Below, one piece after another: positions 55,574 to 63,322 of a stretch of DNA of 64,000 nt (position 1 is the stretch's first letter; each line of letters opens with the position of its first letter). Below the pieces are notes generated by a model, which worked only from the letters and a program-made list of their open reading frames with translations, ran no database searches and was not told the origin of the DNA. The stretch spans positions 62,001 through 126,000 of the forward strand of contig NZ_SDGL01000004.1 of assembly GCF_007095465.1 (NCBI RefSeq), written 5' to 3'. Source of the DNA: Lactobacillus mulieris (GTDB lineage Bacteria; Bacillota; Bacilli; Lactobacillales; Lactobacillaceae). Made by a program: the position numbers and the translations under genes.

Positions 55574-56024
55574 ATGAATATTTTAAATCTTAAGCTTGGT
55601 ATTCCTTTGATAATTTGGGGAGCTAGTGTAATTCTTGGTTTTTTGCAATTAAAAAACTAGAAAGAATTACCTTAATCGCCTAAATAGTCTGGATACTTTC
55701 TTGATGGCAACAATTGTTGCCTTAATTTTTTTACTCCAATCCTTAATAGTTCCAGAAATTTTAGCATTCGTTTTTCGTGAATTTGCTCTATTCTTTGGCT
55801 TACTTAGTGTGGTATTGCTAATTATTGCGCTAGTTTTAAAAGCATATCAGACCTTTCAACTTGCTTCTTTAATTGATGTCGGCATGTTTACTGCATTTTG
55901 GGGAGTCGTAGTACTTTTTATATCACAAAATTACATTTCAGTTTTTACGATGATTGTTCCGATTTTTGCAGTAGTTGTCGGAATTGCTTTGATTATTTGT
56001 GGCAAAAAAGCGGAAAGTTATTAA
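55574..56024 (+). pseudogene. Small membrane protein, frame broken at an A6 run
   Basis: ATG 55574 (GAGAGGGA upstream) encodes one helix, MNILNLKLGIPLIIWGASVI, and stops at 55659. The next frame holds four more helices, starting in practice at 55701. If the A6 run at 55651-55656 had five A, the two join as LQLKTRKNYLNRLNSLDTFLMATIVALIF, giving a protein of about 149 residues with five helices. I do not recognise the family. A possible promoter TTGAAG-N17-TAGAAT lies at 55453-55481. Confidence 0.6.
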
Positions 56025-56041
56025 ACAATAGAAAACACTTG

Positions 56042-56066
56042 AAAAGCATCTTAGGATGCTTTTTTA
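56042..56066 (+). terminator. Terminator before the PAS protein gene
   Basis: AAAAGCATC pairs with GATGCTTTT around TTAG, followed by T. Confidence 0.85.
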
Positions 56067-56151
56067 TTATTTAAAGGAATATATTTTGCACTTAAATAAA
56101 ATTATATTTTATAAAGATAAAAGAAAAATATAAAATATATCAAATGAAATA

Positions 56152-56196
56152 TTGAATTAGTATAGCGTTAAAGTTATGATAAAAGCGATTACATAA
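56152..56196 (+). promoter_or_regulatory. PAS protein promoter with cre-like site over the start
   Basis: TTGAAT (56152-56157) and TATGAT (56175-56180) are exactly 17 bases apart. TAAAAGCGATTACA (56180-56193) matches the catabolite element at 13 of 14 positions and covers the transcription start. The promoter match is strong; the catabolite role is inferred. Confidence 0.6.
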
Positions 56197-56217
56197 CAAA
56201 GAGAGCGAGGAACTACA

Positions 56218-56970
56218 ATGGCTGAACCAAAATGGCTAAAAGATATGAATCCTGATGATTATTTAAAAGAAGACTTTGATTGCAAAGGTAAAGGGAAATA
56301 TACCGTTTCTGGTATTGAAAACGATGATCCAGAATGGCTTGATAAAGCAGCAAAGAAAGTTAATGCTGCTGAAGGCGATGACTACGTTAAACTTGATTGT
56401 GGTTTAATGACTGTTAACCAATTGAACTGGATGCTTAGAAATACTTTTGGTGAATTGACTTTTGTTGACGAAAATAACCAATTTTTGTGGTATAACCGTC
56501 CGACTGATCCTAATTACAAGATGAAGGCCAAGCGTGTTCCTGCTCAAGTTGGTGACACAATGGGACAAATTCACCCAGATGTACGTGATGTTATCCCTAA
56601 CGCTAAAAAGGTTGTTCACGCACTTCGCACTAAAGAAGGCGGACATGATGATGTTTACATGCCAGTTCCAACTGGTAACTTGAAGGAATTAGTTTTACAC
56701 TACTACAAGCGTGTTGAAGATGAAGAAGGTAACTATCGCGGAATTTACGAATGGGTACAAGACTTATATCCATTTGTTAAGTACTTCTGTGAAACCACTG
56801 GTCAAAAGTTGGTAGTTGACCCAGATGCTACAACTGGTGCAACTTACCGTCGCAATTCTGATCCAGATGCAAATACTGGAGCCTCAAGAAAGGCTGAAGC
56901 TGAAAAGATGGAAGAAAAGCCAAAGGTTGAAGAAAAACCTGATGCAAATACTGGAGCTTCAGAGCATTAA
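56218..56970 (+). CDS. PAS-domain protein with repeated PDANTGAS tail
   Basis: A 250-residue soluble protein. Residues about 75-200 match the PAS domain seen at the end of DUF438 proteins (FGELTFVDENNQFLWYNRP, VGDTMGQIHPDVRDVIPNAKK, RGIYEWVQDLYPFVKYF). The N-terminal 70 residues are acidic. The C-terminal 45 carry three copies of a PDA(T/N)TGA(T/S) motif separated by charged stretches. The PAS could bind haem, flavin or a metabolite; no signalling output domain is present. It is expressed from a strong promoter. The function is not proposed. Confidence 0.72.
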   Translation: MAEPKWLKDMNPDDYLKEDFDCKGKGKYTVSGIENDDPEWLDKAAKKVNAAEGDDYVKLDCGLMTVNQLNWMLRNTFGELTFVDENNQFLWYNRPTDPNYKMKAKRVPAQVGDTMGQIHPDVRDVIPNAKKVVHALRTKEGGHDDVYMPVPTGNLKELVLHYYKRVEDEEGNYRGIYEWVQDLYPFVKYFCETTGQKLVVDPDATTGATYRRNSDPDANTGASRKAEAEKMEEKPKVEEKPDANTGASEH

Positions 56971-56979
56971 TTAGTTTAG

Positions 56980-57019
56980 ATAAGCGATCTCAATTCATTT
57001 TGAGGTTGCTTATTTTTTT
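56980..57019 (+). terminator. Hairpin with T tail after the PAS protein gene
   Basis: ATAAGC-GAT-CTCAA pairs with TTGAG-GTT-GCTTAT with mismatches inside, followed by T. Confidence 0.65.
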
Positions 57020-57029
57020 GAAAAAAATC

Positions 57030-57060
57030 TTGACTTGGAGTTGACTCCAACCAATACAAT
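57030..57060 (+). promoter_or_regulatory. MerR-type promoter of the amidohydrolase gene
   Basis: -35 TTGACT (57030-57035) and -10 TACAAT (57055-57060) are 19 bases apart, the over-long spacer that MerR proteins remodel. The spacer holds the perfect inverted repeat TTGGAGT-TG-ACTCCAA (57035-57050). Confidence 0.72.
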
Positions 57061-57094
57061 TAGATAAAAAATTGGTTAAGGAGCTGATAAAGCA

Positions 57095-58006
57095 ATGAAA
57101 ATTGATGTCTTTTCACATTTTTTACCTCAGAAGTTCTATCAAAAAATGTTAGAAATAGAACCTAATTTAGCCGACACCTTTCCTTATGTAAATAATCCTA
57201 TCTTATTTGATCCTGTCAAAAGACAAGAAAGTATTCCTGAAGGCGTCAAGCAAGTAATTAGTGCAGTAAATATTAATCCCGAAGACTTTGCTAGAGCAGA
57301 TACGGCGGCAAAACTTTGTCAAATGGCTAATGAAGAATTAAATGAGTTAGTTATGAGTAACGAAAAATTTCTTGCTGCAGTTGCTATGTTACCAATGAAT
57401 AACTTAAAAGTTGCAACTGAAATAATTCATCAAATAACAAGCAAGGAAAATAAATTAATTGGAGCTCAGATTTTTACAAGAGCTTTAGGAAAAAGTATCG
57501 CTGATGAAAGTTTTGAACCGATTTTTGCCCAAGCTGAAAAAGATAATGTGCCATTATTACTTCATCCAGTTTTCGATGAAAGAAAACCAGATAATAATTT
57601 GGTTTTCAGCTGGGAATATGAATTAGGTCAAGCAATGCTTCAATTAACAGAAAATGGGATTTTTGAAAAATATCCTAAATTAAAAATTATTGTTCATCAT
57701 GCAGGTAGTATGGTTCCATTTTTTGCAGAGAGAATTAATCATATCTTACCTAAGAAGCAAGCTGATGATTTTAAGAAATTTTATGTAGATACTGCAATTT
57801 TAGGTAATCCAAGTGCCTTAAAACTAGCGTTAGATTACTATGGCAGTAACCATATCTTGTTTGGAACTGATGCACCATTTGGAATTCAGCCAGCAGGAGC
57901 TACAAATGAAATTATTTCTGCTTTAAAAGAAACGAATATCGAGTCAAAGCAGCTTGATAAAGTGTTCTATGAAAATTTCTACGAACTTTTTGAAAATAAT
58001 ATTTGA
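57095..58006 (+). CDS. Amidohydrolase-2 (ACMSD-like) family protein
   Basis: A 303-residue metal-dependent amidohydrolase. It starts with KIDVFSHFLPQKF and shows HPVFDERK, VHHAGSMVPFFAERI and FGTDAPFG, the metal-binding and catalytic residues of the aminocarboxymuconate-semialdehyde decarboxylase branch. These act as hydrolases or nonoxidative decarboxylases of small ring acids; the substrate is unknown. AAGGAG precedes the start. Its MerR-type promoter and the regulator just downstream suggest it is induced by a specific signal. Confidence 0.82.
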   Translation: MKIDVFSHFLPQKFYQKMLEIEPNLADTFPYVNNPILFDPVKRQESIPEGVKQVISAVNINPEDFARADTAAKLCQMANEELNELVMSNEKFLAAVAMLPMNNLKVATEIIHQITSKENKLIGAQIFTRALGKSIADESFEPIFAQAEKDNVPLLLHPVFDERKPDNNLVFSWEYELGQAMLQLTENGIFEKYPKLKIIVHHAGSMVPFFAERINHILPKKQADDFKKFYVDTAILGNPSALKLALDYYGSNHILFGTDAPFGIQPAGATNEIISALKETNIESKQLDKVFYENFYELFENNI

Positions 58007-58033
58007 CTTGAAGCTAACTCCAGGTAATAAGAT
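58003..58033 (+). promoter_or_regulatory. MerR-type autoregulatory promoter
   Basis: -35 TTGACT (58003-58008) and -10 TAAGAT (58028-58033) are 19 bases apart, with a degenerate copy of the same inverted repeat (CTTGAAGCTAACTCCAGG). It lies in the end of the amidohydrolase gene, just before merR. Confidence 0.68.
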
Positions 58034-58061
58034 ATCTATTAACTAAAGCGGGAGGATAAAA

Positions 58062-58469
58062 ATGGCTAACTTAACAATTACTGAAATTAGTAAAAAATAT
58101 AATATTACCACTGATACGATTCGTTACTATGAACGAATTGGACTTTTACCTAACATACCGCGTAAAAGTAATGGCAATCGATATTTCACTGATGGAATGC
58201 AACATTTTTTAGAAATGGTTATTTGCTTGCGCCACTCAGGAGTGAGTGTTGATTCATTGGTAGAATATGTAGCTTTAATTCAAAAGGGAGATGCAACGCT
58301 TGATGCTAGAAAAGAACTTTTAGAAGAACAAAGGGATTTGTTGGAAGAAAAGAAACATAATTTACAGCGGTCAATTGATCGTTTGAATCATAAGATTTCA
58401 CTTTATGAATCTGGTGAAATAACGGAAGATAAATCATATTTCAAAGAATATAAAATTAATGAAGACTAA
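58062..58469 (+). CDS. MerR-family transcriptional regulator (AdhR-like)
   Basis: A 135-residue MerR protein: winged helix ITEISKKYNITTDTIRYYERIGLLP, wing GNRYFTDGMQ, then a C-terminal antiparallel helix (LDARKELLEEQRDLLEEKKHNLQRSIDRLNHKI). It lacks the cysteines of metal-sensing members, so it may sense aldehydes or another small molecule, as AdhR-type regulators do. It lies between two MerR-type promoters and in front of an aldo/keto reductase, 15 bases away. Confidence 0.87.
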   Translation: MANLTITEISKKYNITTDTIRYYERIGLLPNIPRKSNGNRYFTDGMQHFLEMVICLRHSGVSVDSLVEYVALIQKGDATLDARKELLEEQRDLLEEKKHNLQRSIDRLNHKISLYESGEITEDKSYFKEYKINED

Positions 58470-58484
58470 GGAAGGATAAAGTTA

Positions 58485-59423
58485 ATGAATAAAGAATCTA
58501 AGATTGTCCTTGGTGCATGGGCATGGGGCGATAATAATAGCTATTTTGGTAATAATTATGATCAGTCACATTTTCAGGAAGTATATGACCAAGCAGTTAA
58601 GTCGGGTTTAACTTTTTGGGACACTGCTTTTGCATATGGTGCTGGAAATTCTGAACGTATTTTAGGAAATTTGATGGAACATACGCCACGTGAGGAATTG
58701 ACTATTTCTACAAAATTCACACCACAAATGGCTGATAATAGTGAAAATCCAGTTGAGCAAATGTTTGAAGGAAGTCTTAAGCGCTTGAAGACGGATTACA
58801 TTGATTATTACTGGATTCATAATGACGCTGATGTTGAAAAATGGACACCAATGGTAATTAATTTAGTAAAAAGTGGAAAAGTTAAGCATATTGGTGTATC
58901 TAATCACACTTTAAGTGAGATTAAACGAGTTCAAAAAATTTTGGTCGAGGCAGGTTTAAAGCTTGATGCTGTACAAAATCACCTTAGCTTGCTTGATCGA
59001 ACTTCTGAACAAGCAGGAATTCTTGATTACTGCCGTCAAAATAATATCGAATTTTTTGCGTACATGGTTTTAGAACAAGGTGCATTAACTGGTAGATACA
59101 ATCAAGATAATCCATTCCCAGCAGGCAGTGTTAGAGCGCAAGTCTATAACAATAAGTTGCCTCAATTAACCGAATTACTTAATAATTTACAAGCAATTGG
59201 TGATAAACATGGAATTAGCATTGCTCAGACAGCGATGGCTTGGGCAATGGCTAAGGGTGCTCTTCCAATTATCGGAGTAACTAAGGTAAATCAAGTTAAA
59301 GATGCCAAAGCGGTTACTCAAGTTCAATTAACATCTTCAGAAATTAATCAATTAGAAGAGGTGGCTGATAAGGCAAACGTTAATACCATTGGTAGTTGGG
59401 AACAAGATATGCGAGAAGATTAG
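58485..59423 (+). CDS. Aldo/keto reductase
   Basis: A 312-residue NADPH-dependent reductase of the AKR barrel fold. The catalytic tetrad is visible: Asp in WDTAFAYGAG, Tyr in the same segment, Lys in ISTKFT, His in YYWIHNDAD. The C-terminal KVNQVKDA region contacts NADPH. It probably reduces aldehydes or ketones. It is part of the merR operon. Confidence 0.86.
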   Translation: MNKESKIVLGAWAWGDNNSYFGNNYDQSHFQEVYDQAVKSGLTFWDTAFAYGAGNSERILGNLMEHTPREELTISTKFTPQMADNSENPVEQMFEGSLKRLKTDYIDYYWIHNDADVEKWTPMVINLVKSGKVKHIGVSNHTLSEIKRVQKILVEAGLKLDAVQNHLSLLDRTSEQAGILDYCRQNNIEFFAYMVLEQGALTGRYNQDNPFPAGSVRAQVYNNKLPQLTELLNNLQAIGDKHGISIAQTAMAWAMAKGALPIIGVTKVNQVKDAKAVTQVQLTSSEINQLEEVADKANVNTIGSWEQDMRED

Positions 59424-59444
59424 TAGAAAGGAAAGAATATAAAT

Positions 59445-59828
59445 ATGACCTGGACTAAAGAAGAATTAGCTAATTTTAATGAAAGTTCAACTTTACAAAA
59501 TCATCCATTTGATAGCGATAAACACTGGACTGAAGATAATCCAGTTTGGTGTGTAGTTGCAGATAATCGTTTATTTATTCGCGGAGCAAAAGGAGATAAA
59601 GCAACTAAATGGGTTCTTAATGGAACCGCCAATGGAGGAGAAGTTGCTGTTGAAGGAAAGCTTTACCAAGTAAACTATAATCTTGTTACTGATAAAGAGA
59701 CTATTAAATTAGTGACTGAAGCTTATGAGAAAAAGTATCATGGCCAATATCCAATTGATTTAATGGTATCTGAAATAGCTGAATCAGGAACAGTAGAATT
59801 AATAAAGGATATTAACAAAATGGAATGA
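59445..59828 (+). CDS. DUF2255-like protein
   Basis: A 127-residue protein similar to the DUF2255 family: TWTKEELANFNES at the start, VWCVVADNRLFIRGAKG and AYEKKYHGQYPIDLMVSEIAESGTVEL. Members have a split-barrel (pyridoxamine-oxidase-like) shape by fold resemblance; none has a confirmed role I can state. It is the last gene of the merR unit, 21 bases after the reductase, and is ended by a terminator. Confidence 0.7.
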   Translation: MTWTKEELANFNESSTLQNHPFDSDKHWTEDNPVWCVVADNRLFIRGAKGDKATKWVLNGTANGGEVAVEGKLYQVNYNLVTDKETIKLVTEAYEKKYHGQYPIDLMVSEIAESGTVELIKDINKME

Positions 59829-59863
59829 ATTCGTAGGTTTTGCTTAGCGAGTTAGTTTAAATG

Positions 59864-59896
59864 AAAAGTAGTTTCTTAAGTGAAACTGCTTTTTTA
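59864..59896 (+). terminator. Terminator after the DUF2255-like gene
   Basis: AAAAGTAGTTTC pairs with GAAACTGCTTTT (one G-T pair) around TTAAGT. Confidence 0.85.
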
Positions 59897-59941
59897 GTAG
59901 TAAAATAAAAACTATCCTGAGTTATTAGAAAAGAGTGTGTA

Positions 59942-61177
59942 TTACCTATTTTAACTAATGATGCTACTGAAAAATTATCAGTCAATTTACCTTTAACTAC
60001 TGAGCAAGAAAATCTCGTAAAAAGAATTATCTCTTTTACAAGAAAACATATTAATGGTGATAATCCAGCTATCTTTACTGTTTATGGAGATGCAGGTACT
60101 GGAAAAAGCGTGGTTTTAGCTCATTTATTTAATCAAATTCAATTAGCTGCTAGAAATGAGAAGAATTCTAATTTATATGGAACTAAAAATTATTTTCTAG
60201 TTAATCACCCCGAAATATTGAAAGTATATAAAGAGATTGCTGGGCAAGAAGCAGGATTATATAAGAAGGATTTTACTAGGCCAACTTCGCTCATCAATGA
60301 ATTAGATAAAAAGCAGGCTCAAGTTGATATTGTAGTTATTGATGAAGCTCATTTACTTTTGTCGCACAGGGATGCCTATAATAATTTTACTTATGATAAT
60401 CAATTAATTGAGATTATTAAAAGATCCAAGGTGGTAATCTTAGTTTTTGATCCATATCAAGTTATGAGAACTAAAACATACTGGTCGACTAAACGATTAG
60501 AGAAAATTACTCATCAGTATCCTCATGAAGATTATCATTTAACTCATCAATTTAGGATGAATGCTAGCTCGGAGTTAATTGATTGGTTTAATACTTTTAC
60601 TGATGAGGCTAAGATTATGCCATTTCCTAAGAATGCTAGATTAGGATATGATTTTCGTGTGTTTGACGATGCAGAAAAAATGCGACAAGAAATCGTTAAA
60701 AGAAATCAAGAAGTTGGATTATCTAGAATTTTATCGACAACAGGGTATCCGTCTATTCTTGATGGTAAAAACCATTATATTGAAGAAGGTAAATTTAAAA
60801 TGCCTTGGGATCAATATAATTACACTAGTAAGCCTTGGGCTGAAATACCAGAAACGATTAATGAAGTAGGGTCTTTTTATACTTGTCAAGGCTTTGATTT
60901 GAATTATACCGGTATCATCTTGAGCCCACCATTTAGCCAAATTCCTGGGACTAATAAGGTTCAAATTGATACTAGCAAATTTACTGATACTGAGGCTTTT
61001 AAGAAGCGGGCTGATTTGTTTGATCCGCAAGAATTAGAACAAGTTAAGCAACGACTTTTTATGAATCAGATTAATGTCCTGTTTAAAAGGGGAGTTTATG
61101 GGACTTATCTTTATGCTCATGATCCACTTTTAAGAAAGACTTTGTTTCAAGCTTATCGAGAAATAAGCCAGAGTTAG
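59942..61177 (+). CDS. DUF2075 family P-loop ATPase, start unclear
   Basis: About 411 residues: Walker A TVYGDAGTGKSVVL, Walker B DIVVIDEAHLLLSHRD, VVILVFDPYQVM and the C-terminal LFKRGVYGTYLYAHDPLLR of the DUF2075/Schlafen-like helicase family. The open frame extends upstream of the P-loop for about 56 codons, but no ATG, GTG or TTG occurs in it after the stop at 59918-59920. The only standard start (GTG 60110) lies inside the P-loop and would destroy it. Either a rare start (ATT 59948) is used or an indel displaced the start. The cellular role is unknown. Confidence 0.7.
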   Translation, partial: LPILTNDATEKLSVNLPLTTEQENLVKRIISFTRKHINGDNPAIFTVYGDAGTGKSVVLAHLFNQIQLAARNEKNSNLYGTKNYFLVNHPEILKVYKEIAGQEAGLYKKDFTRPTSLINELDKKQAQVDIVVIDEAHLLLSHRDAYNNFTYDNQLIEIIKRSKVVILVFDPYQVMRTKTYWSTKRLEKITHQYPHEDYHLTHQFRMNASSELIDWFNTFTDEAKIMPFPKNARLGYDFRVFDDAEKMRQEIVKRNQEVGLSRILSTTGYPSILDGKNHYIEEGKFKMPWDQYNYTSKPWAEIPETINEVGSFYTCQGFDLNYTGIILSPPFSQIPGTNKVQIDTSKFTDTEAFKKRADLFDPQELEQVKQRLFMNQINVLFKRGVYGTYLYAHDPLLRKTLFQAYREISQS

Positions 61178-61194
61178 TAGCATAATACTAGACA

Positions 61195-61221
61195 AAGACG
61201 TCAAAATTTGGCGTCTTTTTT
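61195..61221 (+). terminator. Terminator before pepT
   Basis: AAAGACGTCAAA pairs with TTTGGCGTCTTT (one G-T pair), with T tail. Confidence 0.85.
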
Positions 61222-61268
61222 TATGTAGCAAAAGAGCCTAAAATCTATAAACAAGGGAGGCGACTAAT

Positions 61269-62534
61269 TTGAATATTGATCAAAAATATATCCAAGATAA
61301 GTTTATTGAGTATTGTGAAGTAGATACCCGTTCTTATTTTGAAAGTGAAACTGTTCCCACTAGTGTTGGACAAGTTGAATTGTTACAGTTGTTAAAACAA
61401 GAATTGATAGAGCTGGGATTATCGCAAATTAGCTATTCCCCAAAAGATGCTTATTTATTAGGAAAAATTCCAGCAACTACATCTAAAAAAGTAACTGCAA
61501 TTGGCTTTGTAGCACATGTGGATACAGCCGATTACAACAGTAAAAATATTAAAGTTCAAATTCATAAAAATTATGATGGGACAGATATTAGACTTGATAA
61601 GAGTCATGTCTTATCTTCTAAACAATTCTCAAGTTTGAAAAAAGTTATTGGTCATACTTTGCTTACTGCTTCAGGAGATACTTTACTTGGCGCAGATGAT
61701 AAAACGGGAATCGCCGGGGCCTTGGGGATGGCTAAGTATTTACTTTCTCATCCTGAAATTGAGCATGGTGATATATGGCTAGCTTTTGGACCTGATGAAG
61801 AAATTGGAAAAGGGGCTGCGCGATTTGATGTTAAACGTTTTCCAGTTGAATTTGCTTATACACTTGATAATGGCGATATTGGTGATATTGCATATGAAAC
61901 GTTTAATGCGGCGAGTGCAACAGTAACTTTTGCGGGGACTGTTGTTCATCCTGGAGAAGCATATGGGCTAATGGTAAATGCCGGTTTAATGGCAAATGAG
62001 TTTATCGCTGCTTTGCCTAAAGATTTTGTACCTGAGAAGAGTAAAGGATATGATGGATTTTATTTAGTTACTGATTTTTCTGGTAATGTCGATCAAGCTA
62101 TGGTCAACTTAATAATTAGAAGCTTTGATACAAAGGATTTTTTAGCTAGAAAGCAATTTCTTAAAAACTTGGCTAATAAAATTGATGCTAAATATGGTAA
62201 AGGGCGAGTAAAAATTGAAATGAGAGATCAATATAAATCTCCCGGTGATTTAATTAAGCAAAATCCCTATGTTGTTAACTTAGTTCATCATGCTTATAAA
62301 CAACTCAACATAACAGCTAAGCATATTCCATTTCGTGGAGGTACAGATGGTGACTTTATTAGTGAAAAAGGCATTCCTACGCCAAATTTATTTAACGGAG
62401 GCGCAAATTTTCATGGACCATATGAATATGTAACAATTGAAAATATGGCAAAATTAAGCGAGGTACTTGTTGAGATAAGTAAACTGCATGTTCATTTGAA
62501 TGATTGCAGAGATGAAACACCTTTGAAGAGATGA
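61269..62534 (+). CDS. pepT: Peptidase T (tripeptidase)
   Basis: A 421-residue M20 metallopeptidase: zinc ligands in GFVAHVDTADYN, LLGADDKTGIAGALG and GPDEEIGKGAARF, and the C-terminal GGTDGDFISEKGIPTPNLFNG. It releases N-terminal residues from tripeptides in the cytoplasm. It starts at TTG 61269 after GGGAGG. The sirtuin-like gene begins 11 bases after its stop. Confidence 0.93.
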   Translation: MNIDQKYIQDKFIEYCEVDTRSYFESETVPTSVGQVELLQLLKQELIELGLSQISYSPKDAYLLGKIPATTSKKVTAIGFVAHVDTADYNSKNIKVQIHKNYDGTDIRLDKSHVLSSKQFSSLKKVIGHTLLTASGDTLLGADDKTGIAGALGMAKYLLSHPEIEHGDIWLAFGPDEEIGKGAARFDVKRFPVEFAYTLDNGDIGDIAYETFNAASATVTFAGTVVHPGEAYGLMVNAGLMANEFIAALPKDFVPEKSKGYDGFYLVTDFSGNVDQAMVNLIIRSFDTKDFLARKQFLKNLANKIDAKYGKGRVKIEMRDQYKSPGDLIKQNPYVVNLVHHAYKQLNITAKHIPFRGGTDGDFISEKGIPTPNLFNGGANFHGPYEYVTIENMAKLSEVLVEISKLHVHLNDCRDETPLKR

Positions 62535-62545
62535 GGATAGAAAAA

Positions 62546-63322
62546 ATGTCTGATTTTGAGAAAGCTAGAAAAATTATAAATGAAGCAGATGCAATTTTAA
62601 TTACGGCTGGAAACGGGTTTGCTAGTTTGGATGGATTCGATATGTTAGATGAAGCTAGTTTTAAAATCCAGTATCCAGATTTAGTAGAGAAATATAATTT
62701 TAAAACTATTGGAGATGCATTAGATAGAAGATTAAGCAATTGGGATGAGCAATGGAGTATTTGGCGTAGATTTATTGATAATTATTCGATTAATTATCAA
62801 GCGAGTTCAATGATGCAAAATTTGAAAACTTTGCTTAAGGGAAAAGAATACTTTATTGCAACAAGTTATTATATCCATGCTTTTGAAAATGCTGGATTTG
62901 ACTCTAAAAAGATTTTTAATATTTTTGGAGATTGGACAACTATGGCTTGTTCAAGTGGGATTAATCATGGCTTAAAAAGTGATTTGCAAATTTATGGCGT
63001 GCCAAAATGTGAGATTTGTAATAGTGAAATGGAAATCCATATGCCTTTAACTGCCCATTTTTATCCAGATACAGATGCTAATACAAGATTACGGATTTTT
63101 ATTACTAATAATGAGAGTAAAAAAGTGGCAGTATTAGGCTTAGGTGTAGATGAGTTAAGCCCACAATTGTTAGAACCGATTACTCATTTAGTAAGTCAAT
63201 TTGAAAGTTGGCATTATATATCGGCAGATTTATGCATCACCGATTTACCTCAAGATGTAGCCAAGAGAAGCATTGCAGCTGAAAGTAATAGTGAAAGTTT
63301 ATTAGAAGGTTTAATAAGTTAA
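62546..63322 (+). CDS. Divergent SIR2-like (sirtuin family) protein
   Basis: A 258-residue Rossmann-fold protein resembling Firmicute sirtuins: ILITAGNGFASLDGFDML (NAD loop), YFIATSYYIHAFENAGF and KIFNIFGDWTTMACSSG. Residues usually essential seem altered: the TxNxD motif reads TSYYI, and no His precedes GDW. One CxxC (KCEIC) suggests partial metal binding. I start at ATG 62546 after GAGGA. Its stop overlaps the next gene (TAATG). NAD binding is plausible, deacetylase activity doubtful. Confidence 0.65.
   Translation: MSDFEKARKIINEADAILITAGNGFASLDGFDMLDEASFKIQYPDLVEKYNFKTIGDALDRRLSNWDEQWSIWRRFIDNYSINYQASSMMQNLKTLLKGKEYFIATSYYIHAFENAGFDSKKIFNIFGDWTTMACSSGINHGLKSDLQIYGVPKCEICNSEMEIHMPLTAHFYPDTDANTRLRIFITNNESKKVAVLGLGVDELSPQLLEPITHLVSQFESWHYISADLCITDLPQDVAKRSIAAESNSESLLEGLIS

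Noticed and set aside
60648..61030. Short frames inside the DUF2075 gene on both strands
   Set aside because: They lie wholly inside a well-supported coding sequence and lack start signals.
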